A stretch of DNA of 64,000 nt from Flavobacterium pectinovorum (GTDB taxonomy: Bacteria; Bacteroidota; Bacteroidia; Flavobacteriales; Flavobacteriaceae), in contig NZ_JAFEVZ010000010.1 of the NCBI RefSeq assembly GCF_022802975.1, forward strand, positions 122,307 through 186,306. Direction: 5' to 3'. The translations under genes and the position numbers were made by a program. The notes beneath the pieces are model-generated. The model did no database searches, had not been told where the DNA came from, and saw nothing but the letters and a program-made list of their open reading frames with translations. The number at the start of each line of letters is the position of its first letter. Within the stretch, counting starts at the first letter, position 1. Below are positions 55,030 to 64,000 of the stretch, in pieces.

Positions 55030-55506
55030 TTAATGTTTACCATTACCATGTGAATGGTTTTGCTCATTTTTAGAATTCCCTTTACCCTTACCATTTCCAT
55101 TGTTATGGCCATTTGACTTTTGCTTTCCTTCAGATTTGTAATTTTTCTCCGGTTTTGGGCCTCTGTGTTTTTGAGGTTTATAAGATACTCTGTGTTTTGA
55201 ATGATAACTATAAGGTTTACTGCCTCTGTAATCTCTTAAAACCACTTTGTATCCAGAATAGAAATCATAATTTCTGTATCTGGCCGGCACCCTTCTTTCA
55301 CGAATCCATACACCATTATTAAAATAGATATATTGACTTTCTGTTACATCATAATAGATATCAATATCCGGTAAATAATAATATCTGCTGTCATCATAGC
55401 CTACTGGTCCCCAATTTGGCGGTGTACCAATATTTACATTAACCGAAACCTGCGAATGTGCCAATGCGCTCATAAAAAGCACGAAAGCTAATGCTAACTT
55501 TTTCAT
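55030..55506 (-). CDS. Small exported protein with basic Gly/Asn/Lys/His-rich tail, unknown function
   Basis: Not recognised. It has a signal peptide (1-18, ending LAHSQ), then a Tyr-rich region (about 20-85) with PPNWGPVGYDD, YYYLPDIDIYYDV and YIYFNNGVWIRERRVP, which looks like a short beta-sheet unit seen in several Flavobacteriia secreted proteins. The last 60 residues are low complexity and strongly basic (Lys, His, Gly, Asn), probably disordered. It is transcribed alone, convergent with hipT. It could bind nucleic acid, polyanions or metal through the tail, but this is speculation. Confidence 0.75.
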   Translation of the reverse strand: MKKLALAFVLFMSALAHSQVSVNVNIGTPPNWGPVGYDDSRYYYLPDIDIYYDVTESQYIYFNNGVWIRERRVPARYRNYDFYSGYKVVLRDYRGSKPYSYHSKHRVSYKPQKHRGPKPEKNYKSEGKQKSNGHNNGNGKGKGNSKNEQNHSHGNGKH

Positions 55507-55642
55507 CTTTTTTGTTTTTAAAAATTAATTTCATTAGAGATTAATCTAAAGTAGTGCCAAAATTTGAGTTTATAATCTCTATTATACCAAACAGTAAAAA
55601 AAACCGACAAAAACCACTTTTCAGACGATATACACAGTTAAA

Positions 55643-55669
55643 TAAAAAAGCGCCTCAAATATGAGGCGC
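55643..55669 (-). terminator. Rho-independent terminator after the RND efflux operon
   Basis: Eight-base perfect stem GCGCCTCA / TGAGGCGC with a four-base loop; on the minus strand it is followed by a T-run. It lies 43 bp past the stop of the outer-membrane factor gene, the last gene of the operon. Confidence 0.85.
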
Positions 55670-55711
55670 CCTTCGTTTTAACAATTTTAATTTTCGGCGA
55701 TGATTAAAACT

Positions 55712-57118
55712 CTATTTCCAGCCACCACCTAAAGCACGATACAAATCAACAACTGCTTGTAATTTTTGTAGATTATCATTGATACCGCTCAATTGAGCAG
55801 CCAATAAATTTTGTTCTGATGTCAATACATCAGTATAATTAGTTGCCGAACTGTATTCTAAAAGCTGTTGTGTAAAATCGACTGCTTTCTCTAAGGCTTC
55901 AATTTGTTTTTCTCTCGAATCTTCTTTTTCAACTGCCATTTGGTACGAATATAAGGCATTCGAAACTTCCTGACCTGCCGTTAAAAGGCTTTGCTGAAAA
56001 TTATTATAGGCCTGCAATTGCTGTGATTGCGCATTTGTGAGTCTCATTTTATTAAGCCCCTGATTAAAAATTGGCTGAGTCAAACCTCCAATTACCGAAT
56101 AAAAAATAGAATTGGTAAAAAAGTCTTTTAATTCTAAATTCGAAAATCCACCGCTCGCAGTAAGCGTTAAACTTGGATAAAAATAAGTTTTAGCCAGATT
56201 TGTAGATTCAAATGCCACTCTGAAATTAAATTCGGCCTGGCGAACATCCGGGCGATTTTGTAACAGTTGAGAAGGTAATCCTATTGCAATATTTTCAGGG
56301 ATAATCTGCGTTCCTAATTCACCTCTTTCAATTGGTCCGGGAGCTTGTCCTAATAAAATATTCAACATATTTTCAGTTTCACGAATACTTTGTTTTAAAT
56401 CCGGAATCAAAACTTGGGCAGCGTGCTGGTTAGCTTCACTTTGCACTACAGCTGCTCCGGTAACAATTGCACCTTCTTTTAAAGCTTTAATTGTTTCTAC
56501 ATTTTTAATACGGCTTTCTAATGTTTCCTGCGTAATTTTTAATTGTTTGTCATACGCTAATAACAGGAAATAATTATTGGCAATATCTGAAATCAATTGT
56601 GTCTGAACCGCTTGTTTTGCAGCATCTGTTGCTAAATATGTAGCCAAAGCAGCTCTTTTAGAACTGCTTAGTTTCCCCCAAATATCTGCTTCCCAGGAGG
56701 TACTTAAACCTAATTTATAAGTTGTCGTTAAAGTATTGATGTTGATTCCAGGCGGAAAATTTAGTCCTGCTTCAGATTGTTTGGTGTGAGTTGCGTTTGC
56801 ATCCAGTTGTAATGTTGGATAGTACGCTAATTTACTCTGACGCAAAGATGCTCTTGCCTGAACAATATTTTCAATTGCATTTTTCAGATTCAGATTCTGA
56901 TCCAATCCTTTTTGAATCAATGCATTTAGTTTTTCATCTTTAAAAACACTCTGCCACGGCAAATCTGCAATCGTAGTCGAATCGGCAGAAGCCTGATCAC
57001 GATAGAGTTTATCTGTAGAAAGCGTTGTTGGGCGTTCGTACTTTTTGGTAATCGAGCACGCACTTAAAAGTACGGCTGTTAGCACCAATAGAATATATTT
57101 ATTTGAACTATGAATCAT
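55712..57118 (-). CDS. RND efflux outer-membrane factor (NodT/OprM type lipoprotein)
   Basis: The outer-membrane channel of a tripartite efflux pump. The lipoprotein signal ends in LSAC (Cys about 21), followed by SITKKYERP, a normal OprM-type start. Two OEP repeats follow: the first with LIQKGLDQNLNLKNAIENI near 68, and the second after QLLQNRPDVRQAEFNFR near 290 with YPSLTLTASGGFSN. Long alpha-helical hairpins rich in Gln and Ala are visible (EKEDSREKQIEALEKAVDF). The length of 468 is typical. It begins 19 bp after the pump gene stop and ends the operon. Confidence 0.95.
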   Translation of the reverse strand: MIHSSNKYILLVLTAVLLSACSITKKYERPTTLSTDKLYRDQASADSTTIADLPWQSVFKDEKLNALIQKGLDQNLNLKNAIENIVQARASLRQSKLAYYPTLQLDANATHTKQSEAGLNFPPGININTLTTTYKLGLSTSWEADIWGKLSSSKRAALATYLATDAAKQAVQTQLISDIANNYFLLLAYDKQLKITQETLESRIKNVETIKALKEGAIVTGAAVVQSEANQHAAQVLIPDLKQSIRETENMLNILLGQAPGPIERGELGTQIIPENIAIGLPSQLLQNRPDVRQAEFNFRVAFESTNLAKTYFYPSLTLTASGGFSNLELKDFFTNSIFYSVIGGLTQPIFNQGLNKMRLTNAQSQQLQAYNNFQQSLLTAGQEVSNALYSYQMAVEKEDSREKQIEALEKAVDFTQQLLEYSSATNYTDVLTSEQNLLAAQLSGINDNLQKLQAVVDLYRALGGGWK

Positions 57119-57137
57119 TTTTTCTAAATTAAATTAT

Positions 57138-60100
57138 TTACTCTTTATGAGTTTCTATAAGGTTAATCTCCTCATCATCTTCATCATCATAACCATCTTT
57201 TGCAGGACCGCTTACTTTTTCCTGTAAAGTCTGGAAAATGATAAACAATACCGGAATTACAAATACTCCTAAAATGGTTCCGATTAACATACCTCCTACA
57301 GCTCCTGTACCAATTGATTTGTTTCCGACAGCTCCGGCTCCGGTAGCAAACATTAAAGGAACAAGTCCTAAAATAAAGGCAAAAGAGGTCATTAAAATAG
57401 GTCGTAAACGGGCTACTGCTCCTGCAATTGCTGCTTCTACAATTGGCAATCCTTTTCGTCGCCTTTCTAAGGCAAATTCAACTATCAAAATACCGTTCTT
57501 CGCCAGTAGTCCAATCAACATGATTAAGGAAATCTGCAGGTAAATATTACTGTTTAATTTAAAGATAATCGAGAACAAATAGGCTCCTGCCAATCCAAAC
57601 GGAATAGAGAATAATACTGCAAAAGGCAAAATATAACTCTCGTATTGAGCACTCAATAAAAAATAAACAAAAACCAGACACAGTATAAAAATGAAAATAG
57701 TCTCACTTCCTGATGCTAATTCTTCACGGGTTAATCCTGAAAATTCGTATCCGTATCCTGCAGGAAGATTTTCTGCCGCCACTTCCTGAATGGCTTTAAT
57801 CGCATCTCCAGAGCTATATCCCGGGTTTGGTGCTCCTGTAATTGAAATCGAAGTAAATAGGTTAAATCTTGAAATCGATTCCGGTCCAAAAACTCTGGTC
57901 ATAGTTACAAATTCAGTTATTGGAGCCATATTTCCGGAGCTATTTCTAACAAAGATTTTGTTCAATCCTTCAGTATTAGTTCTGAATTCCGGAGAAGCCT
58001 GAATCATAACACGGTATTGTTTCCCGAATTTATTGAAATTCGAAGCATACAATCCACCATAATACCCTTGCATGGTTGACAAAATCGAATTGATGGAAAC
58101 ACCTGCATCTTTTGCTTTTGCCAGATTAACATTCATCATGTATTGAGGAAAACCAGGATTGAAAGGTGTTGTTGCATATTGTATCTCAGGACGTTTCGCC
58201 AACTTCTCTAAAAAGTCGGTATTCACTTTATAAAACTCTGCTGTTGAATGTCCTCCTTTATCCTGCAATTGAAATTCAAATCCACCACTTTGTCCAAATC
58301 CCTGAATTGTAGGCGGAGAAATAAAGAAAATATTGGCTTCGCGAATGCCGCTTGTTTTAGCAAAAAGCTGACCAATAACATCATTAACACTTAAGTCACG
58401 TTCATCCCACGGTTTTAATTTTACAATAACCATACTGTAAGCACTTCCTGCTCCTGCTGTAAAATTCTGCCCCACAATACGAAGGGTGTTTTTAACTCCC
58501 GGAATAGTCTTCGCAATACTGTCTACTTGTTTAGCTATAATATCAGAACGCTCCATAGAAGCCGATGGCGGTAAACTAATATTAGCAAAAACTGTTCCCT
58601 GATCTTCTGAAGGCACGAAAGCTGACGGCGTGGTTTTCATCATATAAAATAAGGCTGCACCGGCAATTAAAATCGAAGCCAGAACAATCCATTTTTTGAC
58701 AGAAAGAAAACTTACTGAACGTTTGTATCTGTTGGTTACATTATCAAACGCAACGTTAAACGAAGTGTAAAATCTTTGCAAATAACTTTTATGTTTATGA
58801 TCGTCTGCATGCGGTTTAAGCAAAAGTGCACACAAAGCAGGACTCAAAGTCAAGGCGTTTACAGCCGAAAGTATAATTGCAACCGCTAATGTAATACCAA
58901 ATTGCTTGTAGAAAACCCCTGTTGATCCCGTAATAAACGTTACCGGAATAAATACGGCTGCCATTACCAGCGTAATCGAAATAATCGCTCCCGAGATTTC
59001 ATCCATCGCATCAATAGTGGCTTTCTTAGACGATTTATAACCATGATCCAGCTTGGCATGTACGGCCTCGACGACGACAATCGCATCATCGACAACAATA
59101 CCAATGGCGAGAACCATAGCAAAAAGCGTTAATAAGTTGATCGTAAATCCGAATAAATTCAGGAAGAAAAATGTTCCTATAATCGCCACCGGAACTGCAA
59201 TTGCCGGAATTAATGTCGATCTGAAATCCTGAAGAAAAATGAATACTACAATGAAAACCAAAATAAAAGCTTCAATTAAAGTGTGAATTACTTTCTCTAT
59301 AGAAGCATCCAGGTTTTCATTAACATCAACAAGCAATGTATATTTTACGCCTTTAGGGAAACTTTTTGATGCTTCTTCAATTAGTTTTTTAGAATTATTG
59401 ATTACATCACGAGCATTTGATCCTGGAGTCTGGCTGATTGCCATTGCTGCTGATTCTACCCCGTTTGTTTTAATTGTAGAAGCATAACTCAAAGATCCAA
59501 GCTCAACTTTAGCCACATCTTTTAGTCGCAGTATTTGTCCGTTTCCAACCGATTTTATTACGATATCACCAAATTCCTCAGCACTGGTTAAACGTCCTTT
59601 ATATTTTATTACATATTGAAAAGCCTGATCTCCGTTCTCTCCAAATTTACCCGGTGCCGCTTCGATATTTTGTTCAGCCAAAGCAGCCGAAATATCGCTC
59701 GGAATCAGTTTGTATTGTTGCATGATGTCCGGTTTTAGCCAGATTCTCATCGAATAATCTTTGGCCCCAAAAACGTTTACATCCCCAACCCCAACAACAC
59801 GCTGAATTTGTGGTACAAGATTGATCTTGGCATAGTTTTGAAGAAAAGTCTGATCGTACGCTTTGTCTTCACTGTACAAAGAAAAAATTAATAAGTTACT
59901 ACTCTGGCTTTTGGTTACGGTAACCCCTGCCTGAGTTACTTCGACAGGAAGTAAACTTGTTGCTCTGGAAACTCTGTTTTGTACGTTTACCGCAGCTAAA
60001 TCAGGATCTGTTCCTACTTTAAAAAAGATTTTGATTGAAGCATTTCCATCATTAGTCGCTGTAGAAGTCATGTACGTCATGTTCTCTACACCATTAATCT

Positions 60101-60302
60101 GCTCTTCAAGCGGAATTACGATACTTTTAAGTACAACATCTGCATTTGCACCAGTATAACTTGCTGATACATTTACTGTTGGAGGAGCAATATCAGGATA
60201 CTGCGCAATGGGAAGCGCAGAAAGTCCTAAAAAACCCAAAATTACGATTATGACCGAGATTACTGTAGAAAGTACTGGTCGTTGTATAAATATTTTAAAC
60301 AT
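57138..60302 (-). CDS. RND-family multidrug efflux pump (AcrB/MexB-like, HAE1)
   Basis: An inner-membrane proton-driven exporter of hydrophobic compounds. It has the standard HAE1 start [20 protein letters not shown], twelve predicted helices, two large periplasmic loops and the proton-relay aspartate pair in [19 protein letters not shown] (fourth helix). Other family marks are [13 protein letters not shown] near 32, [18 protein letters not shown] near 455 and [19 protein letters not shown] near the end. The length of 1054 matches AcrB. The gene lies between the adaptor (6 bp) and the outer-membrane factor (19 bp), a complete pump operon. The substrate cannot be read from sequence; the divergent LytS/LytTR pair may control it. 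Confidence 0.97.
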   Translation of the reverse strand: MFKIFIQRPVLSTVISVIIVILGFLGLSALPIAQYPDIAPPTVNVSASYTGANADVVLKSIVIPLEEQINGVENMTYMTSTATNDGNASIKIFFKVGTDPDLAAVNVQNRVSRATSLLPVEVTQAGVTVTKSQSSNLLIFSLYSEDKAYDQTFLQNYAKINLVPQIQRVVGVGDVNVFGAKDYSMRIWLKPDIMQQYKLIPSDISAALAEQNIEAAPGKFGENGDQAFQYVIKYKGRLTSAEEFGDIVIKSVGNGQILRLKDVAKVELGSLSYASTIKTNGVESAAMAISQTPGSNARDVINNSKKLIEEASKSFPKGVKYTLLVDVNENLDASIEKVIHTLIEAFILVFIVVFIFLQDFRSTLIPAIAVPVAIIGTFFFLNLFGFTINLLTLFAMVLAIGIVVDDAIVVVEAVHAKLDHGYKSSKKATIDAMDEISGAIISITLVMAAVFIPVTFITGSTGVFYKQFGITLAVAIILSAVNALTLSPALCALLLKPHADDHKHKSYLQRFYTSFNVAFDNVTNRYKRSVSFLSVKKWIVLASILIAGAALFYMMKTTPSAFVPSEDQGTVFANISLPPSASMERSDIIAKQVDSIAKTIPGVKNTLRIVGQNFTAGAGSAYSMVIVKLKPWDERDLSVNDVIGQLFAKTSGIREANIFFISPPTIQGFGQSGGFEFQLQDKGGHSTAEFYKVNTDFLEKLAKRPEIQYATTPFNPGFPQYMMNVNLAKAKDAGVSINSILSTMQGYYGGLYASNFNKFGKQYRVMIQASPEFRTNTEGLNKIFVRNSSGNMAPITEFVTMTRVFGPESISRFNLFTSISITGAPNPGYSSGDAIKAIQEVAAENLPAGYGYEFSGLTREELASGSETIFIFILCLVFVYFLLSAQYESYILPFAVLFSIPFGLAGAYLFSIIFKLNSNIYLQISLIMLIGLLAKNGILIVEFALERRRKGLPIVEAAIAGAVARLRPILMTSFAFILGLVPLMFATGAGAVGNKSIGTGAVGGMLIGTILGVFVIPVLFIIFQTLQEKVSGPAKDGYDDEDDEEINLIETHKE

Positions 60303-60308
60303 TTGTTT

Positions 60309-61466
60309 TTATTTTAAATCAGCGTAAACAGATTCAGCGCTTTGACTTTGAGGTTTAATTTGAGTTCCGTCTTTCAATGCAGCAACTCCTTCTAAAACAA
60401 TTTGATCCCCGGCTTTTAAACCGCTCTCTACTACATAATAATTTCCTGCATTATTGTCTAAAACAGTAATATTGACGCTTTTTGTTTTTCCTGTATTATC
60501 TACAACAACTACAAAAAGTTTGTCCTGAAGCTCAAATGTGGCACTTTGAGGTACGATCAAAACATTTTTAACTTCATTCGGAATTCGAACTGTAGTACTG
60601 CTTCCACTTCTGATAATTCCTTTTGGATTTGGAAAACGTGCTCTAATGTTTACAGAACCGGTTTCGGTATTAATTAATCCGTTTACTGTTTCAATTCTAC
60701 CTTTCTGATCATAAGCAGAACCATCTGAAAGCAATAAAGAAACAGCCGGTAAACTTTTTATCTTTTGATTTAATGAAGATCCCGGTGTGTTTTGAGTAAA
60801 ATTTAGAAGTATTTTTTCATTAATGGCGAAGTAAGCATAAACATTACCAATACTTGAAACTGTTGTTAACGGATCAGTAGTATTTGAGCCTACCAAACTT
60901 CCTAAACGAAACGGAATAGATCCCACAACACCGTCAACAGGACTTGTTACAGTTGTATATCCCAAATTAGTTTTGGCATTGACCAAAGCTGCATTTGCCT
61001 GAGCTAATGCAGCCAATGCAGATTCATAAGAATATTGTGCCGATTCTAAATCGTATTTACTGATGATTCCTTTTTCTACCAAAGGTTTTACCTTGTTCAC
61101 AGCCAGTTTTGCAGCACTTACATCGGCCTGTGCACTTTTAATGCTTGCTGCCGCTGTACGAACCTGCTGCTCATACTCAGGAGCACTGATTTTAAACAAA
61201 GCCTGTCCTGTTTTTACTACAGCCCCTTCATCAACAAAAATTTTATCGATGTAACCTTCAACTCTTGGACGAATCTCTATATTTTGCTGTCCCTGAATAC
61301 TAGCGGGAAAATCGCTGTTTAATGTAGCAGATTCTGGCTGCAATACGACCGTCTTATACTCTTTAATTTGTGGAGTACCTCCGGCCTGTGCCGATTTATC
61401 ATTTTTACCGCAAGATGCGATAAGAAAAGATGCTGCTAAAATGCTTAAAAATGATTGCTTATTCAT
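60309..61466 (-). CDS. RND efflux periplasmic adaptor (AcrA/MexA-like lipoprotein)
   Basis: Links the pump and outer-membrane channel. I start it at 61466 (MNKQSFLSIL), giving a lipoprotein signal with lipobox IASC (Cys about 19); the upstream in-frame ATG at 61538 would put an extra hydrophobic stretch before it. Family parts: the lipoyl half motif IEIRPRVEGYIDKIFVDEGA near 59 and KTGQALFKI, a coiled-coil helical hairpin rich in Ala, Gln and Lys (about 90-165, with VEKGIISKYDLESAQ), the second lipoyl half TTVTSPVDGVVG near 170, then the beta-barrel and membrane-proximal domains. It is first in the efflux operon, 6 bp before the pump gene. Confidence 0.95.
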   Translation of the reverse strand: MNKQSFLSILAASFLIASCGKNDKSAQAGGTPQIKEYKTVVLQPESATLNSDFPASIQGQQNIEIRPRVEGYIDKIFVDEGAVVKTGQALFKISAPEYEQQVRTAAASIKSAQADVSAAKLAVNKVKPLVEKGIISKYDLESAQYSYESALAALAQANAALVNAKTNLGYTTVTSPVDGVVGSIPFRLGSLVGSNTTDPLTTVSSIGNVYAYFAINEKILLNFTQNTPGSSLNQKIKSLPAVSLLLSDGSAYDQKGRIETVNGLINTETGSVNIRARFPNPKGIIRSGSSTTVRIPNEVKNVLIVPQSATFELQDKLFVVVVDNTGKTKSVNITVLDNNAGNYYVVESGLKAGDQIVLEGVAALKDGTQIKPQSQSAESVYADLK

Positions 61467-61731
61467 TGTTAAAAATGTGAAATTATCTATTAAATAAGAA
61501 GCAAAAGAAATAAAATAGAACACGCAAAAAATATCCAATAGACGAAGAGCATATTATAATCGACAGAGATATCCTTAGAACCGATGGATTTTTTAAAAAA
61601 CTAAACAAGTGTTTAATTTTTGAGCTCATCGGCTCTAATATGGTTTTTATGGATTGTAAATCTCTCTCTGGCGATTGGTGCAAAATTGCATTCAAATAAT
61701 GTGTAATATTGTCAATAAAATATAAATTATA

Positions 61732-62775
61732 ATGTCTACAAACTTATTTAGACCCTATTTATTTACCGGATTACACATTCTAAGCTGGTTGTTATTGGGA
61801 TTTATCATGTTATTTTATATTCCTATAACCTGGAATGTATTACTGCCATTTGTATTTTGGCTTTGGCAGATAATTATCTTAGTTTTATTGATTATCCTTT
61901 TTTATTCAAATGCCAAAATCATAGTTCCAAAAACTATTATAAAAGATAAAACATCGCCGTTTTTGATCTGGGTGTTTCTTACCATTTTTGTAATGCAGCT
62001 TATCGCTTATTTTTATACTTCGGAAACAGATCTTCATACTAAAATCAGTGAGGTTTTAGGGTTTAAAAAGTATAGAAACCCTTACTTTGACAATTATGTG
62101 CTCATGCTGACTCTATTGGTTTTAGGTATCAGCACAAGCTGGGCAATGCTACAACATTGGCAGAAAGCCGCACAACATAAACAAAAACTGGAACAGGATA
62201 AAACAATGGCCGAATTGGCAATGCTAAAAGCACAGATCAATCCACATTTTTTCTTTAACTCGCTAAATAGTATTTATTCTCTTACTTATACTGATATTGA
62301 AGATTCGAGAAATGCGCTGCATACGTTAAGCCGAATGATGCGATACCTGCTTTACAGTACAGAAGAAAGAACAACTTTATTGAAAGAAGCCGAATTCATG
62401 AAGGATTTTATAGCCTTGATGAAACTTCGTGCCAACAGCAAACTCACTATTACAACTAATATCCCGGAAAAAATACACGATTATCCAATTGTTCCGATGT
62501 TATTGTTACCTTTAGTAGAAAATGCTTTTAAACATGGTATTCATGCAACTGATAAAAGTGAAATTTATATTTCGCTTAAACAAAATGGAAACAATCTTGA
62601 ATTTGAAGTAGAAAACACCTATTTCGAAAAAACTTTTACTACAAATGAGGGCGGTATTGGATTAACGAATACGAAACGCAGACTTCATCTAATTTATCCG
62701 AATAAACATTCCTTAATAGCCGGAATAGGTAAAAACGGAAAATACAATGTAAAACTGGAAATAACTTTAGAATAA
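61732..62775 (+). CDS. LytS-like sensor histidine kinase adjacent to efflux operon
   Basis: Inner-membrane sensor kinase with four helices in the first 140 residues (such as LHILSWLLLGFIMLFYIP and LPFVFWLWQIIILVLLIIL) and a coiled-coil linker (KAAQHKQKLEQDKTMAEL). The kinase core has the phospho-acceptor in LKAQINPHFFFNSLNSIYS near 162, N-box LPLVENAFKHG near 262 and G-box GGIGLTNTKRRLHLIYP near 307. The stop codon is followed directly by the regulator ATG at 62776. It is divergent from the efflux operon with 265 bp between start codons, which would be a natural target, but this is inference. Confidence 0.92.
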   Translation: MSTNLFRPYLFTGLHILSWLLLGFIMLFYIPITWNVLLPFVFWLWQIIILVLLIILFYSNAKIIVPKTIIKDKTSPFLIWVFLTIFVMQLIAYFYTSETDLHTKISEVLGFKKYRNPYFDNYVLMLTLLVLGISTSWAMLQHWQKAAQHKQKLEQDKTMAELAMLKAQINPHFFFNSLNSIYSLTYTDIEDSRNALHTLSRMMRYLLYSTEERTTLLKEAEFMKDFIALMKLRANSKLTITTNIPEKIHDYPIVPMLLLPLVENAFKHGIHATDKSEIYISLKQNGNNLEFEVENTYFEKTFTTNEGGIGLTNTKRRLHLIYPNKHSLIAGIGKNGKYNVKLEITLE

Positions 62776-63507
62776 ATGACAGCATTAAAATGTATAGCCG
62801 TAGATGATGAGCCACTGGCATTAAAACTGGTACAAACCTTTATCGAACAGACACCTTTTCTTGAATTGAGTGCCAGCTGTGATAATGCGGTTGAAGCGAT
62901 GAGCATAATTAAAGAAAAACAGCCGGATCTAATCTTTCTGGACATTAATATGCCTAATTTAACCGGTATGGAACTGGCAAGACTGTTACAGGAACAGCCC
63001 GGATTAACTCCAAAAATTGTTTTTACAACTGCTTATAATCATTATGCAATTGAAGGTTATAAAGTTAATGCAGTCGATTATCTTTTAAAACCTTTTAGTT
63101 ATGAAGAGTTTTTACGCGCTGCCAATAAAGTATTGAAAATAACAGAAGAATCTTCAAATCATTTCCAGCCAATCGCATCAGACGATGAGTTTTTTTTCTT
63201 AAAGGTAGAATATCAATGGGTTCGTATTTCCTTAAAAGATGTTTTGTATATCGAAAGTCTAAAAGATTACGTAAAAGTACACCTTGTCGATTCTCAAAAA
63301 ACGGTTCTTTCACTTATATCACTGAAAGCTTTAGAAGAAAAATTACCTTCTGCAAAATTCATGAGAATTCATCGTTCGTTTATAGTTTCTCTTGATAAAA
63401 TAAATGCCATTACTAAAAATTCAATTTTAATTGGTAAAACAGAAATTACGGTTGGAGAACAATACAAAGAAGCCTTTAAAACCATTGTTGACAGATGGTT
63501 AAAATAA
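62776..63507 (+). CDS. LytTR-family response regulator adjacent to efflux operon
   Basis: Partner of the kinase encoded directly upstream with no gap. The receiver domain (about 1-120) has AVDDEPLALKLV, the phospho-acceptor Asp in PDLIFLDINMPNLTG near 55 and the LLKPFSYEEF lysine near 104. The LytTR DNA-binding domain (about 145-243) shows DVLYIESLKDYVKVH and AKFMRIHRSFIVSLDKI. The length of 243 is standard. It is similar in plan to the regulator at 46763-47488, so the window carries two separate LytS/LytTR modules. Its direct targets are unknown; the divergent efflux operon and its own operon are the first to check. Confidence 0.94.
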   Translation: MTALKCIAVDDEPLALKLVQTFIEQTPFLELSASCDNAVEAMSIIKEKQPDLIFLDINMPNLTGMELARLLQEQPGLTPKIVFTTAYNHYAIEGYKVNAVDYLLKPFSYEEFLRAANKVLKITEESSNHFQPIASDDEFFFLKVEYQWVRISLKDVLYIESLKDYVKVHLVDSQKTVLSLISLKALEEKLPSAKFMRIHRSFIVSLDKINAITKNSILIGKTEITVGEQYKEAFKTIVDRWLK

Positions 63508-63518
63508 AATAGATTATC

Positions 63519-63812
63519 ATGGAAAAAAGATCAAACAAATATTATCTGACTTTAAGTCTTAAGCAATATGCAAATGGCGAAACCGAACCTGCAAAAGAAC
63601 TTGGAATCGAATTTGAAAATCATGATGAGATTTTTAGCATTATTGAAAAAATGAAAGCTAAAAATTTATTTGACAATGAATCTGAAGCGACACAATTTGC
63701 ACTCGGATTGAAACTATTTGGAGAAATAAAACTAAAACATCGAAAAAACCCTCTCTTTGATGAAATAAATGAAGTTTTTCCAACCTTTATGAAGAAATTG
63801 AAAAGTTTGTAA
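63519..63812 (+). CDS. DUF3861-family small protein
   Basis: A 97-residue cytoplasmic protein without signal peptide or membrane segment. The sequence matches the look of DUF3861: an N-terminal beta strand YYLTLSLKQYANGE, a central EFENHDEIFSIIEKMKAK and the conserved C-terminal block EATQFALGLKLFGEI then HRKNPLFDEI and FPTFMKKLKSL. The function of the family is not known to me. It starts 11 bp after the response regulator stop on the same strand, so it is likely cotranscribed with the two-component pair, although these genes need not be functionally related. Confidence 0.8.
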   Translation: MEKRSNKYYLTLSLKQYANGETEPAKELGIEFENHDEIFSIIEKMKAKNLFDNESEATQFALGLKLFGEIKLKHRKNPLFDEINEVFPTFMKKLKSL

Positions 63813-63871
63813 TGCATACAAAATTGTTCATTTTGAGGAACGAGAAATCACACAAAAAAAACGCTTCAAAA

Positions 63872-64000
63872 TGTAGAGTGCACCCAAAAGTTTAGACGAA
63901 TTTATAATTAAATTTGATAATAATGAGCTCGATATTGTATCGGGCTCATTCCTTTTAGATTTAGTTTTATTCTTTCATTGTTGTAATATTCTATATACTC
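63872..64000. mobile_element. End of an IS3-family (IS150-like) insertion sequence, cut by window edge
   Basis: The terminal sequence TGTAGAGTGCACCCAAAAGT, followed by TTAGACGAATTT, has the TG start and GTGCACCC-AAAAGTTTAGAC pattern of IS150-group ends, and the C-terminus of its transposase is encoded right after it on the minus strand. The other end lies beyond base 64000. The 8-bp or shorter target duplication cannot be seen. Confidence 0.7.
63908..64000 (-). CDS. IS3-family transposase (integrase core), C-terminal fragment
   Basis: Thirty residues to the stop are visible: EYIEYYNNERIKLNLKGMSP then IQYRAHYYQI. The YNNxRxxxxLxGMSPxQYR pattern is the standard C-terminus of IS3/IS150 OrfB transposases (rve integrase core). 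The gene enters from beyond base 64000, so completeness cannot be judged. Confidence 0.85.
   Translation of the reverse strand, partial: EYIEYYNNERIKLNLKGMSPIQYRAHYYQI

Noticed and set aside
61467..61538. Upstream in-frame start of the efflux adaptor
   Set aside because: It would add a hydrophobic 24-residue stretch before a complete lipoprotein signal starting at 61466.

Overview
The window is AT-rich, gene-dense DNA from a member of the Bacteroidota, most likely a Flavobacterium or close relative. The evidence is SusC/SusD pairs, a type IX secretion C-terminal signal, TANNTTTG-type promoter elements, a hybrid two-component regulator and protein sequences of flavobacterial character. Genus is an inference from this gene content; no rRNA or tRNA gene is present to confirm it.

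Region 1 (1-21738, all minus strand) is a pectin utilisation locus. A hybrid two-component regulator (17398-21738) sits upstream of an unknown lipoprotein, a SusC transporter, a SusD lipoprotein and a DUF4957/DUF5123-type beta-helix lipoprotein. A hairpin terminator follows. Then come the enzymes: GH43, GH105 unsaturated galacturonyl/rhamnogalacturonyl hydrolase, GH28 polygalacturonase, a large multidomain pectin methylesterase with a T9SS signal, and the start of a paralogous CBM-bearing protein cut by the window edge. Together they would demethylate, cut, import and finish pectic oligosaccharides.

Region 2 (22049-46411) is a xylan/xylose locus. A GH3 beta-xylosidase-like enzyme and a GH130 protein lie on the plus strand, followed by a decayed BamA-like barrel remnant. 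On the minus strand are DUF4861, GH35, a GH10 xylanase with carbohydrate-binding modules inserted in the catalytic domain, a surface glycan-binding protein, SusD and SusC. Next come an Fsa-type transaldolase, xylose isomerase, xylulokinase, a GntR/LacI-hybrid regulator, a cytoplasmic GH43 and a GPH-family symporter. A 16-bp inverted repeat (core CAATCGGTTGTGT) occurs upstream of the SusC operon, where it overlaps the predicted -33 element, and twice upstream of the symporter-GH43 pair. This suggests one repressor, probably the GntR protein, controls uptake and catabolism together.

Region 3 (46763-53181) holds a LytS/LytTR two-component pair, a secreted GH13 cyclomaltodextrinase/neopullulanase-like enzyme and a DUF5916 outer-membrane protein translationally close to it.

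Region 4 (53403-54982) is a compact tripartite hipBST-type toxin-antitoxin locus. Three near-identical 20-bp palindromic operators spaced exactly 40 bp apart precede overlapping hipB, hipS and hipT genes. It is the most distinctive accessory system in the window.

Region 5 (55030-64000) contains a small secreted basic protein, a complete RND efflux operon (adaptor, pump, outer-membrane factor), a divergent LytS/LytTR pair, a DUF3861 protein and the end of an IS3-family insertion sequence that runs off the window. TTCGACTYCGCTCAG-type palindromic repeats are scattered through the intergenic DNA of region 1.
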